This document shows, piece by piece, positions 18,125-26,466 of a DNA stretch of 64,000 bases. The notes below the pieces were generated by a model that saw only the letters and a program-made list of their open reading frames with translations, did no database searches and was not told the origin of the DNA. This stretch comes from Prosthecobacter gellanilyticus (GTDB lineage: Bacteria > Verrucomicrobiota > Verrucomicrobiia > Verrucomicrobiales > Verrucomicrobiaceae). A program made the translations under genes and the position numbers. Where the stretch lies: positions 124,001 through 188,000 of the forward strand of contig NZ_BKAG01000009.1 of NCBI RefSeq assembly GCF_007992435.1. Direction: 5' to 3'. Numbering within the stretch: position 1 is the stretch's first letter; each line of letters opens with the position of its first letter.

Positions 18125-18922
18125 TTATGTGGCTGGTGAGATGACGACGGTCACAGGGGTGCCTTCGTCGGGGATGTTGTCGGGGAGGGCAATCCAGAGC
18201 TCGTCGCGGTGGTTGCCTTTGGCGCCGGAGTTGAGGATGGCACCGCGGTCGAGCCAGACGGCGACAATGCTGCCTTCGTGCTGGGCGATGAAACCGCGCT
18301 CATCGATGTAGGAGCCGTTGAAGATCCAGGTATCGAGATCGGGCGGCGACTTCCGGGTGTCAATGTTCTGCACCATGGCGTTCAGCGGCTCCTTCTTGAT
18401 CTCCTCACCGACTTTCCATTCGACGCTGATCTTCACCAGGTTGCCGCCCTTGTCCTTTGGAGGCTCTTCCTTCCAAACGGTGGGGCGCTCGTCCTGCGGC
18501 ACATGTTTGAGCAGGCCTTCTGTGGCGGCCTGGTAGTTTGCGAGCAGCAACGCGACCTGGATGGAAGTGGGCTGCACCGTGGTGGTGAGGACGGTCTCGT
18601 GGGTCTTGCCCGTGTCCGTCGTGAGCATGTACTCGATCGGGGCCTTTTTCAGGCAGACCTGGGCAGGGAAGCGCACCTCGCGGGTGGAGGCATTGATGCG
18701 GATGCCATCAAGATCATATTCGGTGGCGGAGATCTTCTTCAGCCGTTGCTGGGCTTCAGCGAGCTGTTTGGCGCCATCGACCGCAGGTGTGGCGGATGAG
18801 GATGGAGCTGGAGCGGGAGCCGCAGGCGCAGCCGGCTGCTGGGCGTGAGCGCTCAGCAGTCCAAGGGCGGTGATGGCAGTCAGCAAACGCAAGGGCAGGG
18901 GAGAACGTGGATGAGAGTTCAT
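18125..18922 (-). CDS. Exported YdjY-domain protein (265 aa)
   Basis: A signal peptide (about residues 1-28, ending near SAHA) is followed by a Pro/Ala-rich linker. A YdjY-type domain comes next: a strand with the hydrophobic-D-x4-R-E-V-R-F-P pattern (INASTREVRFPAQVCLKK), then IEYMLTTDTGKTHETVLTTT. In that family these residues form a conserved beta-rich core of unknown function, often in periplasmic redox or iron-sulfur contexts. The C-terminal part contains WIFNGSYIDERGF and is also typical. It lies upstream of the toroid protein gene on the same strand. Secretion and family are well supported; the role is unknown. Confidence 0.8.
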   Translation of the reverse strand: MNSHPRSPLPLRLLTAITALGLLSAHAQQPAAPAAPAPAPSSSATPAVDGAKQLAEAQQRLKKISATEYDLDGIRINASTREVRFPAQVCLKKAPIEYMLTTDTGKTHETVLTTTVQPTSIQVALLLANYQAATEGLLKHVPQDERPTVWKEEPPKDKGGNLVKISVEWKVGEEIKKEPLNAMVQNIDTRKSPPDLDTWIFNGSYIDERGFIAQHEGSIVAVWLDRGAILNSGAKGNHRDELWIALPDNIPDEGTPVTVVISPAT

Positions 18923-18962
18923 GCACGAAACTCATTCCAGGATTTCCCCACTGCAATGACGA

Positions 18963-19015
18963 CTTGAGCAAGTTTTGACCTGCTCAAGCTGCCTGAATGA
19001 GCATTAAATGCTCAT
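18963..19015. other. Two hairpins at the end of the YugP-type peptidase gene
   Basis: CTTGAGCA (18963-18970) pairs with TGCTCAAG (18981-18988). ATGAGCAT-TAA-ATGCTCAT (18997-19015) is a perfect palindrome overlapping the stop codon. These may end or stabilise the peptidase transcript; there is no strong T-tract. Confidence 0.4.
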
Positions 19016-19692
19016 CGTTCATCATCACTACGGCCCATGATCAGGGGCAGCAGGTAGTAAAGAAGGTTCGCGAGGGCGCTGAGGAAGGCTGCGACGTAGG
19101 TGAGAGCTGCGGCATCCAGCACCTTGCTCATGGCGCTGAACTCGGCGCCCTGGGTGACGGCACCGGTGCTGGCGAGGATCTTCTTGGCGCGGGCGGTGGC
19201 ATCAAACTCCACGGGCAGAGTGACCAGCTGGAAGAGGGTGATGATGCCGAAAGCGACCACCAGGATGGGCAGGAAGATCTTCGGTGCGAACATGGCGGCA
19301 AGGCCGAAGATGCCGATGATGTAACCGGCAGCCGTGGTGATGCCCACGGCGGCCATGCGCCACTGGAGGGGAGCATAGGCTTTGGCGTGCTGGATGGCGT
19401 GACCGCACTCATGAGCGGAGATGCCGAGGGCGGCGACGGACTGGCCATAGTAGTTCTCCTCGGACAGTACCAGACGTCGGTTGCTGGGGTCATAATGGTC
19501 AATCAAGTGCCCTGGCGCGGCCTGGATGGACACGTCACGGATGTCGTTCAGATCCAGGATGCGCTGGGCGATCTCCGCGCCGGTGTAACCGGAGCTGGCG
19601 CGGACCTGGGAGTAACGTTTGTAATTGGAGCTGACCTTCCATTGGGCGTAGAAGGCGAGGAGCATGGCGGCAATGATGAACAGGAATGTCAT
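19012..19692 (-). CDS. YugP-type zinc metallopeptidase (226 aa)
   Basis: This integral membrane protein matches the Zn_peptidase_2 (YugP) family. An N-terminal membrane helix comes first, then SGYTGAEIAQRILDLN, and the segment LIDHYDPSNRRLVLSEENYY that precedes the active site. The zinc motif HECGH is at 94-98 with the catalytic Glu95. Further helices follow at about 112-150, and the LPVEFDATARAKKIL segment, which holds the expected downstream Glu ligand, comes before a final membrane region. Length is normal. The substrates of this family are not known to me. It is divergent from the next gene and probably transcribed alone. Confidence 0.92.
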   Translation of the reverse strand: MTFLFIIAAMLLAFYAQWKVSSNYKRYSQVRASSGYTGAEIAQRILDLNDIRDVSIQAAPGHLIDHYDPSNRRLVLSEENYYGQSVAALGISAHECGHAIQHAKAYAPLQWRMAAVGITTAAGYIIGIFGLAAMFAPKIFLPILVVAFGIITLFQLVTLPVEFDATARAKKILASTGAVTQGAEFSAMSKVLDAAALTYVAAFLSALANLLYYLLPLIMGRSDDER

Positions 19693-19851
19693 GGAATCGG
19701 GGGGGATTATATAAGGTTCTACGAGGGAAAAGAGAAAGCGGAGTCAGGAGGAATGTTGAGTGGAAAATGGGGGTGAAATTCGAATCGTGGCGGTCGGCGC
19801 GACCCGGGAATGCATTGCTGCCGTCTGGTGAGAGAGCTACATGGACGGCTT

Positions 19852-21156
19852 ATGGACTCGCCCCCAGCTTCCACACCTCCGCCGCTGTTCTCCCAACCGC
19901 CTCCGCTTCCCCAAGCGCCGAAGCAAGGCCTGTCTGGAGGCGCCATCGCGGCCATTGTCGGGGTGACAATCCTTGCCGCGCTGGCGGTTCCGACCTTCAA
20001 CAAGATCCAGGAACAGGCTGAGAAACTGAGGGCGGAAACTCGTGTGAAGGAACTCATGGTGCCCTTAACTGAAGCGGAGAAAGTGCAGGCCGAGGCCTTT
20101 GTGAAAGAGTTGATCCAGGCGGTGGAGAAGAGCGACAATGCAAAGATCCATGCCAGCATGGATTATGATTTCCTTGCTGAGGAGATCTTCCATGGTTTCA
20201 GGGACTTCACCCAGGCAAAGAAGGGTTTCATGGATTCGGCGACCAACAATGAGGGGGGGATTTTCCGGGAGGTGGTGGGGCAATCTGGACGCATCGTGCG
20301 CCACTGGAAGCGAGGCGGCATCCCGACGATCACGCTGCGCTTCCTGCCGGACGATGGCGGAGCCTCCTATTTCGACATCCTGCTGATCCGGCAGAAGGCG
20401 GGAGGCTTCAAAGTCGGCGACTTTTACAGCTACCTTTTCGGCGTGCAGTTCAGCAAGCAACTCCGGCAGACGATGGCCTTCATCACTCGAGCGGATGCGG
20501 GTGTGCTGGAGCAGATCATGGGACGGGTGGCGAGAAAGAATGACATGGATGCCTTGGCAGAGATTGCCCAGGCGAGCCGCGAGGGTCGTTTTCAAGACCT
20601 GATCACCCTTTTTCACAAGCTCTCTCCCGAGATGAAAAACCAGTCCACGATCTTTCTTCAGTATGTGACGGCACTCCAGCGGCTGGGGGAAGTGGGGGAG
20701 GCAGAATATGTGGCGGCGCTGGAAAAGGCACGAGGGATCCTAGGCGAGGAGGTCACCATCGACCTGCTCTTGATGGACCGCCATTTGTTGAAGGAGGACT
20801 ACACGGCCGCACGGAAGGCGGTGGAGGCCTCTCTCAAGACCATCGGGGACGATTCCTACCTTCTTCATCTGCAGGGCTTGATGTGTGTGCGAACGAACGA
20901 CCTGCCAACCGCCAGGGACGCGCTCAAACGTGCCGAAAGCCTCGAGCCGGACCTGTTTGATCTGGTGGATCTGAAGATGCAGATCCGTGCGGCGGAAAAA
21001 GATTACGCGGGTGTGATTGAGGCCATCCATGCTTTCAAGGCCTTTACAGGGGCCACGATCACGCCTGACAGGCTGACGGAATCGGTGTATGATGACTTCA
21101 AGAAGTCACCCGAGTTTACCTCATGGAGCACGACTGTGAAGAAAGCCGCTCCATGA
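19852..21156 (+). CDS. Pro-rich single-pass membrane protein with TPR-like region (434 aa)
   Basis: From ATG 19852 the protein begins with a short Pro/Ser segment (PPASTPPPLFSQPPPLPQAP) and one membrane helix (GGAIAAIVGVTILAALAVPTF). This layout resembles a type IV pilin-like or DUF-type leader anchored in the inner membrane. Residues 60-220 are an unrecognised mixed domain. Residues 240-430 show TPR-like helical pairs (for example DSYLLHLQGLMCVRTNDLPT followed by ARDALKRAE). The frame extends 14 codons upstream without support. It is divergent from the YugP gene, and a radical SAM gene follows 54 bp later. Function unknown. Confidence 0.7.
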   Translation: MDSPPASTPPPLFSQPPPLPQAPKQGLSGGAIAAIVGVTILAALAVPTFNKIQEQAEKLRAETRVKELMVPLTEAEKVQAEAFVKELIQAVEKSDNAKIHASMDYDFLAEEIFHGFRDFTQAKKGFMDSATNNEGGIFREVVGQSGRIVRHWKRGGIPTITLRFLPDDGGASYFDILLIRQKAGGFKVGDFYSYLFGVQFSKQLRQTMAFITRADAGVLEQIMGRVARKNDMDALAEIAQASREGRFQDLITLFHKLSPEMKNQSTIFLQYVTALQRLGEVGEAEYVAALEKARGILGEEVTIDLLLMDRHLLKEDYTAARKAVEASLKTIGDDSYLLHLQGLMCVRTNDLPTARDALKRAESLEPDLFDLVDLKMQIRAAEKDYAGVIEAIHAFKAFTGATITPDRLTESVYDDFKKSPEFTSWSTTVKKAAP

Positions 21157-21210
21157 CCGTTCTCTTCTCCTTGGTGCCGTTTTGCCTCGTATTCTGAATT
21201 TCCCCCGTTG

Positions 21211-22437
21211 ATGATCTTTTCCCTCACATCACGCATCCTGCGCACCGTTGATCCTGTCTGCCTGGCCAAGGTTGGCTGGAACTTTGGCTTTAAAGGTGCC
21301 CGCTCGGTGATGCTCTTCAAGCAGCGGATGGAGAAGGGGGAGTTCTTCCCGCCCTTCCTCTACATCTCCATCCTGAACTCCTGCAACCTGCGCTGCCAGG
21401 GCTGCTGGGTGGATGTGGACAAGCCGCGAGAGGCCATCAACCTCGATGAGCTGAACAAGATCGTGAATGATGCGAAGAAGCATGGAAACTCCTTCTTTGG
21501 CCTGCTGGGCGGGGAGCCCTTCATGCATCCGGAGCTGCTGGACCTGCTGGCGATGCATCCGGACTGCTACTTTCAGATCTTCACGAACGGCCAGCTCATC
21601 ACGGAGAAGGTGGCCACCGCGCTGCGCAAGCTGGGGAATGCCACGCCGCTGGTCAGCGTGGAAGGGAACAGCACGGTGAGTGATGAGCGTCGCGGCAAAA
21701 AAGATGTGCTGAACCGCACGCTGCGCGGCCTGCAGAACTGCCTGGATGCCAAGCTGCTGACCGGTGTGGCCACGAGCCTGTGCCAAACGAACATCAATGA
21801 TCTGCTCACCCGTGAATGGCTGCAGAAGCTGATCGACATGGGTGTGCACTACACCTGGTATCATACCTACCGGCCCGTGGGGCCGAAGATCAATGAGCAG
21901 CTCGCCCTGACGCCGGACCAGATCACGCAGACGCGGCGCTTTGTCACCGACATGCGCGCGGAGATGCCGATCGCCATTGTGGATGCCTACTATGATCACA
22001 ATGGCAAGGCGCTGTGTCCCATGGCCACGGGGATCAGCCATCACATCGGGCCTACCGGGGGGCTGGAGCCGTGCCCGATCATCCAGTTTGCCACGGAGAA
22101 TGTGCGCACGGACCGGGATCTTTTTGATGTCTTCACCCAGTCCGCCTTTTTAAAGGACTTCCGCGAGACGGCGGCGCAGCACACGCGAGGGTGCGTGGTG
22201 CTGGAGCGCCCGGATCTTGTGAAGGCCCTGGCCATCAAGCACTCCGCCAAGGACACGACGATCCGCCAGACGGCCATGGCCGAGATCGAGTCCATGAAAT
22301 CCCGCACCAGTCAATGGCGGGAAGAAGAGGAAATTCCCGAGAAGCATTGGATGTATAAAGTCGCCAAACGCTTCTTTTACCATGATTTTGGGGTGTACCG
22401 GAAATTGGACCCGTCCGCATATAGTCCCAAAGTGTAA
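21211..22437 (+). CDS. Radical SAM/SPASM-type protein (408 aa)
   Basis: The CxxxCxxC motif binding the SAM-cleaving [4Fe-4S] cluster is C58-NLR-C62-QG-C65, preceded by FLYISILNS. The typical GGEP motif follows (FGLLGGEPFMHPELLDLL), and later LVSVEGNST. The C-terminal part contains CPMATGISHHIGPTGGLEPC and a further Cys (RGCVV), suggesting an auxiliary cluster as in SPASM proteins. The substrate cannot be deduced. It is not the sulfatase-maturing type, whose motif normally ends in YCF/YCY. The start is ATG 21211, with a TTG one codon upstream. It begins a plus-strand series, and a promoter-like element separates it from the next gene. Confidence 0.85.
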   Translation: MIFSLTSRILRTVDPVCLAKVGWNFGFKGARSVMLFKQRMEKGEFFPPFLYISILNSCNLRCQGCWVDVDKPREAINLDELNKIVNDAKKHGNSFFGLLGGEPFMHPELLDLLAMHPDCYFQIFTNGQLITEKVATALRKLGNATPLVSVEGNSTVSDERRGKKDVLNRTLRGLQNCLDAKLLTGVATSLCQTNINDLLTREWLQKLIDMGVHYTWYHTYRPVGPKINEQLALTPDQITQTRRFVTDMRAEMPIAIVDAYYDHNGKALCPMATGISHHIGPTGGLEPCPIIQFATENVRTDRDLFDVFTQSAFLKDFRETAAQHTRGCVVLERPDLVKALAIKHSAKDTTIRQTAMAEIESMKSRTSQWREEEEIPEKHWMYKVAKRFFYHDFGVYRKLDPSAYSPKV

Positions 22438-22470
22438 TAGAAAATGTCACGGTCTGTATGAAATTCACAC

Positions 22471-22500
22471 TTGCCGAAAGCGGTTTAAACTCCTTAAATT
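22471..22500 (+). promoter_or_regulatory. Possible sigma-70 promoter
   Basis: TTGCCG and TAAATT are separated by 18 bp and lie 23 bp upstream of the small exported-protein gene, in an A+T-richer gap. This is a plausible but unproven promoter. Confidence 0.35.
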
Positions 22501-22523
22501 AGCGTCACCTGCCTCAATCCCTC

Positions 22524-22958
22524 ATGAAACACATCCTCTCCCTCATTGCTCTCACCGTGGTCACGAGCAGCTTCGCCGCTCCGATGAACTCCAACATCGC
22601 TTATGTGCCGCTTCCTTCCCCGGACGCGACCCCATACTGCGGTCAACGCCCTAGCAAAAGCATCTTCGGTGGTTACACCTCCATCAATCGCAGCATCAAC
22701 CGCGGCGAGACCTCCGTCACCCGTGACCGCATCGTCTATTATGAAGATGCCACCCTCGAGAAGTTCGGTGACCAGTACTACTGGGCGATCACTGTGACCC
22801 TGGCTGACGGCTTCACCGGCCCGAACACCTATGCTGGCAAGCCCGGCTCCAATGCAGTGCACATCTCCAAGGCCCGCGCCCTGGTGCAGCACGGCAATGT
22901 GATCCATTGGCTCTACCAGCCAACGCATCCTGAGCGCTCCCACATCCCAGTGCGCTAA
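22524..22958 (+). CDS. Small exported protein (144 aa)
   Basis: The signal peptide MKHILSLIALTVVTSSFA is followed by APMNSNIAYVPLPSP. The mature part is about 126 residues, rich in aromatic and polar residues, with one cysteine (PYCGQRP). It ends with HPERSHIPVR. I do not recognise a family. Codon use is strongly biased to optimal G+C-ending codons (AAC, ATC, CTC), which suggests high expression. It has a candidate promoter upstream and a strong terminator downstream, so it is probably its own transcription unit and an abundant secreted or periplasmic protein. Confidence 0.75.
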   Translation: MKHILSLIALTVVTSSFAAPMNSNIAYVPLPSPDATPYCGQRPSKSIFGGYTSINRSINRGETSVTRDRIVYYEDATLEKFGDQYYWAITVTLADGFTGPNTYAGKPGSNAVHISKARALVQHGNVIHWLYQPTHPERSHIPVR

Positions 22959-22988
22959 TAGCATCTGACTAAGGATTCTTATTTTCCG

Positions 22989-23026
22989 CGAGGCGGGCCG
23001 TTCTGGCCCGCCTCGCTTGTTTTTTG
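22989..23026 (+). terminator. Strong intrinsic terminator
   Basis: A perfect 11-bp stem (CGAGGCGGGCC / GGCCCGCCTCG, 5-nt loop) ends at 23015. It is followed by CTTGTTTTTTG. It lies 31 bp after the small exported-protein gene. Confidence 0.9.
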
Positions 23027-23100
23027 TTTTATCCCGGAAGGGGCATGCCCGCGCTTGCAGATGCGCTGGGTGGCTCCATTTTCCATCCTCAACCCCCAAC

Positions 23101-23454
23101 ATGCCAGAATCCCCATCCACCCTCCTTTACTGCCGCTGTGCGTATGCGCAGGTCGTGCCCAGTGGAGTGAAGAACGAGGTGCTGCAGCGCCTCTGTGATT
23201 CCGGAGCCAGCTTTGAGAGTGTGTCTGACCTCTGTGAGATGGCTGCGCACCGTGATCCGCGTCTGACGGCGCTGGCCTCCTGTGGCAAGCTGCGCATCGC
23301 CGCCTGCTATCCGCGTGCGGTGAAGGGGCTCTTCCAGCAGGCAGGGGCACCGCTTCCTGAAGACACGGAGGTACTGAACATGCGCACGCAAACGGCGGTG
23401 GAGATCACCGAGGCGCTTCTCTCCTCCGATTCTGCAACGGCCCTGACGGCTTAA
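23101..23454 (+). CDS. Small cysteine-rich protein resembling the HdrA N-terminus (117 aa)
   Basis: The protein opens with LLYCRCAYAQVVP, then DLCEMAAHRDPRL and LRIAACYPRAVKGLF. By eye this order resembles the N-terminal part of heterodisulfide reductase subunit A, with its CRCG, LC and VVVAACSPR elements, but the flavin domain is absent. That reading is inference. The start is ATG 23101; the frame extends 28 codons upstream through the terminator region without support. It is followed 13 bp later by an 8-Cys ferredoxin gene, so the two probably act together in electron transfer. No catalytic partner is seen. Confidence 0.7.
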   Translation: MPESPSTLLYCRCAYAQVVPSGVKNEVLQRLCDSGASFESVSDLCEMAAHRDPRLTALASCGKLRIAACYPRAVKGLFQQAGAPLPEDTEVLNMRTQTAVEITEALLSSDSATALTA

Positions 23455-23467
23455 ACGTTTTCCATTC

Positions 23468-24322
23468 ATGATCACCCACACTCATCGTCCGCTCCGGGTT
23501 GTCCTTTATGAAGGGCAGGGGGCCATCGCTCTGCCGGCGGAAGCCCGCACGAAGGTGATGATGGCGCTTTTGGACAAGGGCTATGCTGTCACCCGTGCAA
23601 GCAATGGGGGCACGCCGGCCATGCCGCATGATGACCGCAGCCTGCTCGTGCTCGGCCTGTTCCCTGACCAGACCGCTCCGCAGATCGAGGACGCCACCGG
23701 CCAGGTGAAGATCGAGACGCGTGACATCAGCGGGCTGGATGTGGAAGGCATCCTGGCGCTGGTGGAAAAGAACCGCGGCACCACGACGATGAACGAGCCG
23801 GGCAAATGGAAGCCCTGGTTCCCGGTGATCGACTACACCCGCTGCACGAACTGCATGCAGTGCCTGAGCTTCTGCCTCTTTGATGTCTATGGCGTGAGCT
23901 CGGACAACAAGATCCAGGTGCAGAATAACGACAATTGCAAAACGAACTGCCCTGCCTGCTCCCGTGTCTGTCCGGAAGTGGCGATCATGTTCCCCAAGTA
24001 TCAGCAGGGGCCCATCAATGGTGACGAGGTCAATGCGACTGAGGCCGGACGTGAAAAGATCAAGGTGGACATTTCCTCCCTGCTCGGTGGCGACATCTAC
24101 TCCGCTCTAAAGGATCGCAGTGCTGCTGCGAAGTCCCGCTTCAGCAAGGAACGCAGTCCGGACAAGGCACTGGATGAGCGTAAAAAGTGCCTCACCAAGC
24201 TTGTGGGTGACGGCTTCATTCCCGCAGATGTGCTGGCCAGTCTGCCCAGCCCCGATGAAATCCTCCGCAAGGCCGCGCAGGCGAAAGCCAGAGCCGAGGC
24301 AGCCCTCGCCGCGCAAGGATGA
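23468..24322 (+). CDS. Ferredoxin-type 2[4Fe-4S] protein with N-terminal extension (284 aa)
   Basis: Residues 1-110 form an unrecognised alpha/beta domain (VVLYEGQGAIALPAEAR). The iron-sulfur part has C126-x2-C129-x2-C132-x3-C136 and C157-x3-C161-x2-C164-x3-C168, which is enough for two [4Fe-4S] clusters. The second set departs from the classic spacing. A basic, helical C-terminal tail of 100 residues follows and may bind a partner. It is cytoplasmic, with no signal peptide. The gene lies 13 bp after the small Cys protein and overlaps the NlpC/P60 gene by 4 bp, so expression is coupled. It is probably an electron carrier of an unknown redox unit. Confidence 0.85.
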   Translation: MITHTHRPLRVVLYEGQGAIALPAEARTKVMMALLDKGYAVTRASNGGTPAMPHDDRSLLVLGLFPDQTAPQIEDATGQVKIETRDISGLDVEGILALVEKNRGTTTMNEPGKWKPWFPVIDYTRCTNCMQCLSFCLFDVYGVSSDNKIQVQNNDNCKTNCPACSRVCPEVAIMFPKYQQGPINGDEVNATEAGREKIKVDISSLLGGDIYSALKDRSAAAKSRFSKERSPDKALDERKKCLTKLVGDGFIPADVLASLPSPDEILRKAAQAKARAEAALAAQG

Positions 24323-25011
24323 ACCGGCGGCGTGTTCTCTCTGCGATGCTTTTGGTTGCCGGGTCCAGTGCGGCCCAGGCGCGTCAGGCTGCCGTCAGCA
24401 CCATGTCCGAGACGGATCTGGTGGACTTCGAGCGCCAGCCCGAGGGTGTGAAGCGGCTCATCCGAGATGCGCTCGCCCTGACACGACGGAAGCTGACCTA
24501 TATCTTTGGCTCATCCAATCCGGCGCGCGGTGGCATGGACTGCTCCGGGACGATCTATTATTTGTTAGGTCAAGGAGGTGTGAGATTTAACGAGCTGCCC
24601 CGCCAGTCGGATGAGATGTGTGCGTGGGTGCAGGCAAAGTCGCGTTTTTACCGCACGCGTACCGCCACCTCGCTGAGTCATCCCGAGTTCGCGAATCTTC
24701 AGCCGGGAGATCTTGTCTTCTGGTCCGGCACCTACAGCGCGGGACGCCGCGTCCTGCCGGTGACGCATGTCATGATTTACCTGGGCCGAAGCCGCAGCAC
24801 CGGCAAGCCGGTGGTCTTCGGTGCGAGTGATGGCCGCCGCTATGAAGGCCAGAAGCGCACGGGGGTCAGTCTGTTTGATTTTGTGATGCCGAAGCCGGGT
24901 GCCAAGGCTGCAATCTATGGCTATGGGCGCATTCCGGGATTGGTGGCCGCGTCTTCGAGGCCTTCGTCGAGTCGTGGAGGATTCTTCAACCGGTTGTTTG
25001 GCGGAGGGTGA
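24319..25011 (+). CDS. NlpC/P60-family cysteine peptidase (230 aa)
   Basis: A signal peptide (about 1-21) leads into a C40-family domain, which usually cleaves peptide cross-bridges or stems in peptidoglycan. The catalytic Cys75 lies in GGMDCSGTIYYLLG and the His150 in VTHVMIYLGR. LQPGDLVFW between them is typical. A third polar residue is probably in the VVFGASDGRR strand. A Ser/Gly/Phe-rich tail closes the protein. It overlaps the ferredoxin gene by ATGA, an odd pairing since one product is cytoplasmic and the other exported. Family is secure. Confidence 0.9.
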   Translation: MNRRRVLSAMLLVAGSSAAQARQAAVSTMSETDLVDFERQPEGVKRLIRDALALTRRKLTYIFGSSNPARGGMDCSGTIYYLLGQGGVRFNELPRQSDEMCAWVQAKSRFYRTRTATSLSHPEFANLQPGDLVFWSGTYSAGRRVLPVTHVMIYLGRSRSTGKPVVFGASDGRRYEGQKRTGVSLFDFVMPKPGAKAAIYGYGRIPGLVAASSRPSSSRGGFFNRLFGGG

Positions 25012-25068
25012 GTAAGTCGCGACTCCTACGCTTGACGTGATGACGATTGAATCGCTCAATCACACTCC

Positions 25069-25905
25069 ATGCCCACCCACACCACCCGCTTCGCTCCCAG
25101 CCCCACGGGGTGGCTGCATCTGGGGCATGCGTATGCGGCGCTGTTTGCGGCTGACAGGGCAGGGGATGGACGGTTTCTGGTGCGCCTCGAGGATATTGAT
25201 GCCACACGTGCGCGGCCTGAGTATGAGGCGGGCATCTTTGAGGATCTTTCTTGGTTAGGCCTGAAGTGGGAGCAGCCGGTGATCCGGCAGTCGGAGCATG
25301 TGGCGGTGTATCGCGCGGGTTTGGAAAAGCTGCGAGCCCTGGGGCTGCTCTATCCCTGCTTCTGCACACGCAAGGAGATCCAGCATGAGATCGCGCAGGC
25401 GGGGAATGCGCCGCATGGTCCCGATGGTCCGCTGTACCCCGGCACCTGTCGCGGCAAAAGTGCGGCTGAGGGAGAGGAGCGCATCGCCAGTGGTGAGGCT
25501 TATGCCCTGCGCCTGGATGTGGTCAAGGCCATGGCTCTGGCGGGCAAGGAGCTGTCATGGATTGATCGTGCTCATGGCGCCTTCACGGCGACTCCGGCCA
25601 TTTTTGGTGATGTGGTGCTGGCCCGTAAAGACACGCCGGCGAGTTATCATCTGGCGGTCGTGCTCGATGATGCAAGGCAGGGAGTGACGCGGGTTACTCG
25701 CGGCGAGGATTTGCTTCCTGCCACGCATCTGCATCGCTTGTTGATTGATTTGTTAGGTCTTCCTGTGCCTGAGTGGGAGCATCATCGGCTGATTTTGGAT
25801 GATCAGGGACGACGACTCGCGAAGAGGGATGATGCGAGGTCGCTGCGTACCCTGCGAGAGCAGGGGTGGACGGCGGAGATGGTGAGGAAGGAGCTTGGGA
25901 TTTGA
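25069..25905 (+). CDS. gluQ: Glutamyl-Q tRNA(Asp) synthetase GluQ (278 aa)
   Basis: This is a truncated glutamyl-tRNA synthetase paralogue that charges glutamate onto the queuosine base at the wobble position of tRNA(Asp). The class I signature is intact: RFAPSPTGWLHLGHA with HLGH at 17-20. The zinc site Cys97-x-Cys99...Tyr123-x3-Cys127 (YPCFCTRKE, YPGTCRGK) is a GluQ hallmark. The second ATP motif appears as RRLAKRDDARSLR. The anticodon-binding half is absent, as expected, and the length is normal. The organism therefore presumably makes queuosine-modified tRNA. It sits 57 bp after the NlpC/P60 gene. Confidence 0.95.
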   Translation: MPTHTTRFAPSPTGWLHLGHAYAALFAADRAGDGRFLVRLEDIDATRARPEYEAGIFEDLSWLGLKWEQPVIRQSEHVAVYRAGLEKLRALGLLYPCFCTRKEIQHEIAQAGNAPHGPDGPLYPGTCRGKSAAEGEERIASGEAYALRLDVVKAMALAGKELSWIDRAHGAFTATPAIFGDVVLARKDTPASYHLAVVLDDARQGVTRVTRGEDLLPATHLHRLLIDLLGLPVPEWEHHRLILDDQGRRLAKRDDARSLRTLREQGWTAEMVRKELGI

Positions 25906-25971
25906 TGCGGAAGCTGTGCCTTCGAAAGGATGTTCTGGCCACGATCCGCTTTGGCTTTACTCTGGGTGGGC

Positions 25972-26436
25972 ATGCCGAAGCCAACGATTCGACTTTATGA
26001 CACGGTAGGAACTGGCCTGATCATCGGCTGGAAGAGTGGTGTCATTATTTCAAATCAGACGGGAGGATTCTCCTGCCTGCAGCCTGAGATGGAGGGGATC
26101 TATGTTCCTTTGCGGAATGACTATCGGATCGAGGGTCTCGTCTTCGAGTCACCCGAGATTGAGCTGAGCGCCTATTTCCGTGGACCGAAGCATCGCGGAT
26201 CTGGTGCCGTCTCAGGCCTGGACGTCATAGATGCTGATTTCATTGATGGAGTGCTTCAGCGAGCGAATCTAAGCCGTGCCGTCATGGTGGATCGAGGTCG
26301 GCTTCGAGACTCCAATGAGGCTTGGGTTCATGTGACTCTGATTCAAGACGAGTGGAATGATCCAAGCTTGGGAGTGTTCGCGGGTTTTGGCCCCTATCCA
26401 CGGCCTGCGATTTTGACTTGGTCCAACAGTGACTGA
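25972..26436 (+). CDS. Small hypothetical protein, DUF6210-like (154 aa)
   Basis: Starting at ATG 25972, the protein reads PTIRLYDTVGTGLIIGWKSG, then IISNQTGGFSCLQPEMEGIY and VPLRNDYRIEGL. This layout reminds me of DUF6210, an orphan family found singly in many bacteria, but I cannot confirm it. No signal peptide or membrane segment is present. G+C content is visibly lower than in gluQ just upstream, and the two genes that follow on the other strand are also orphans, so this may be a patch of acquired genes. The frame is open 14 codons further upstream. Confidence 0.6.
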   Translation: MPKPTIRLYDTVGTGLIIGWKSGVIISNQTGGFSCLQPEMEGIYVPLRNDYRIEGLVFESPEIELSAYFRGPKHRGSGAVSGLDVIDADFIDGVLQRANLSRAVMVDRGRLRDSNEAWVHVTLIQDEWNDPSLGVFAGFGPYPRPAILTWSNSD

Positions 26437-26466
26437 AATCACGACGAGTCGGCTTCTGGCGCGCTT

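Noticed and set aside
21211-22437. Anaerobic sulfatase-maturing enzyme for the sulfatase operon
   Set aside because: The radical SAM motif is CNLRCQGCW, whereas maturases have an aromatic residue before the last Cys and a longer Cys-rich C-terminus; it also lies 9 kb away.
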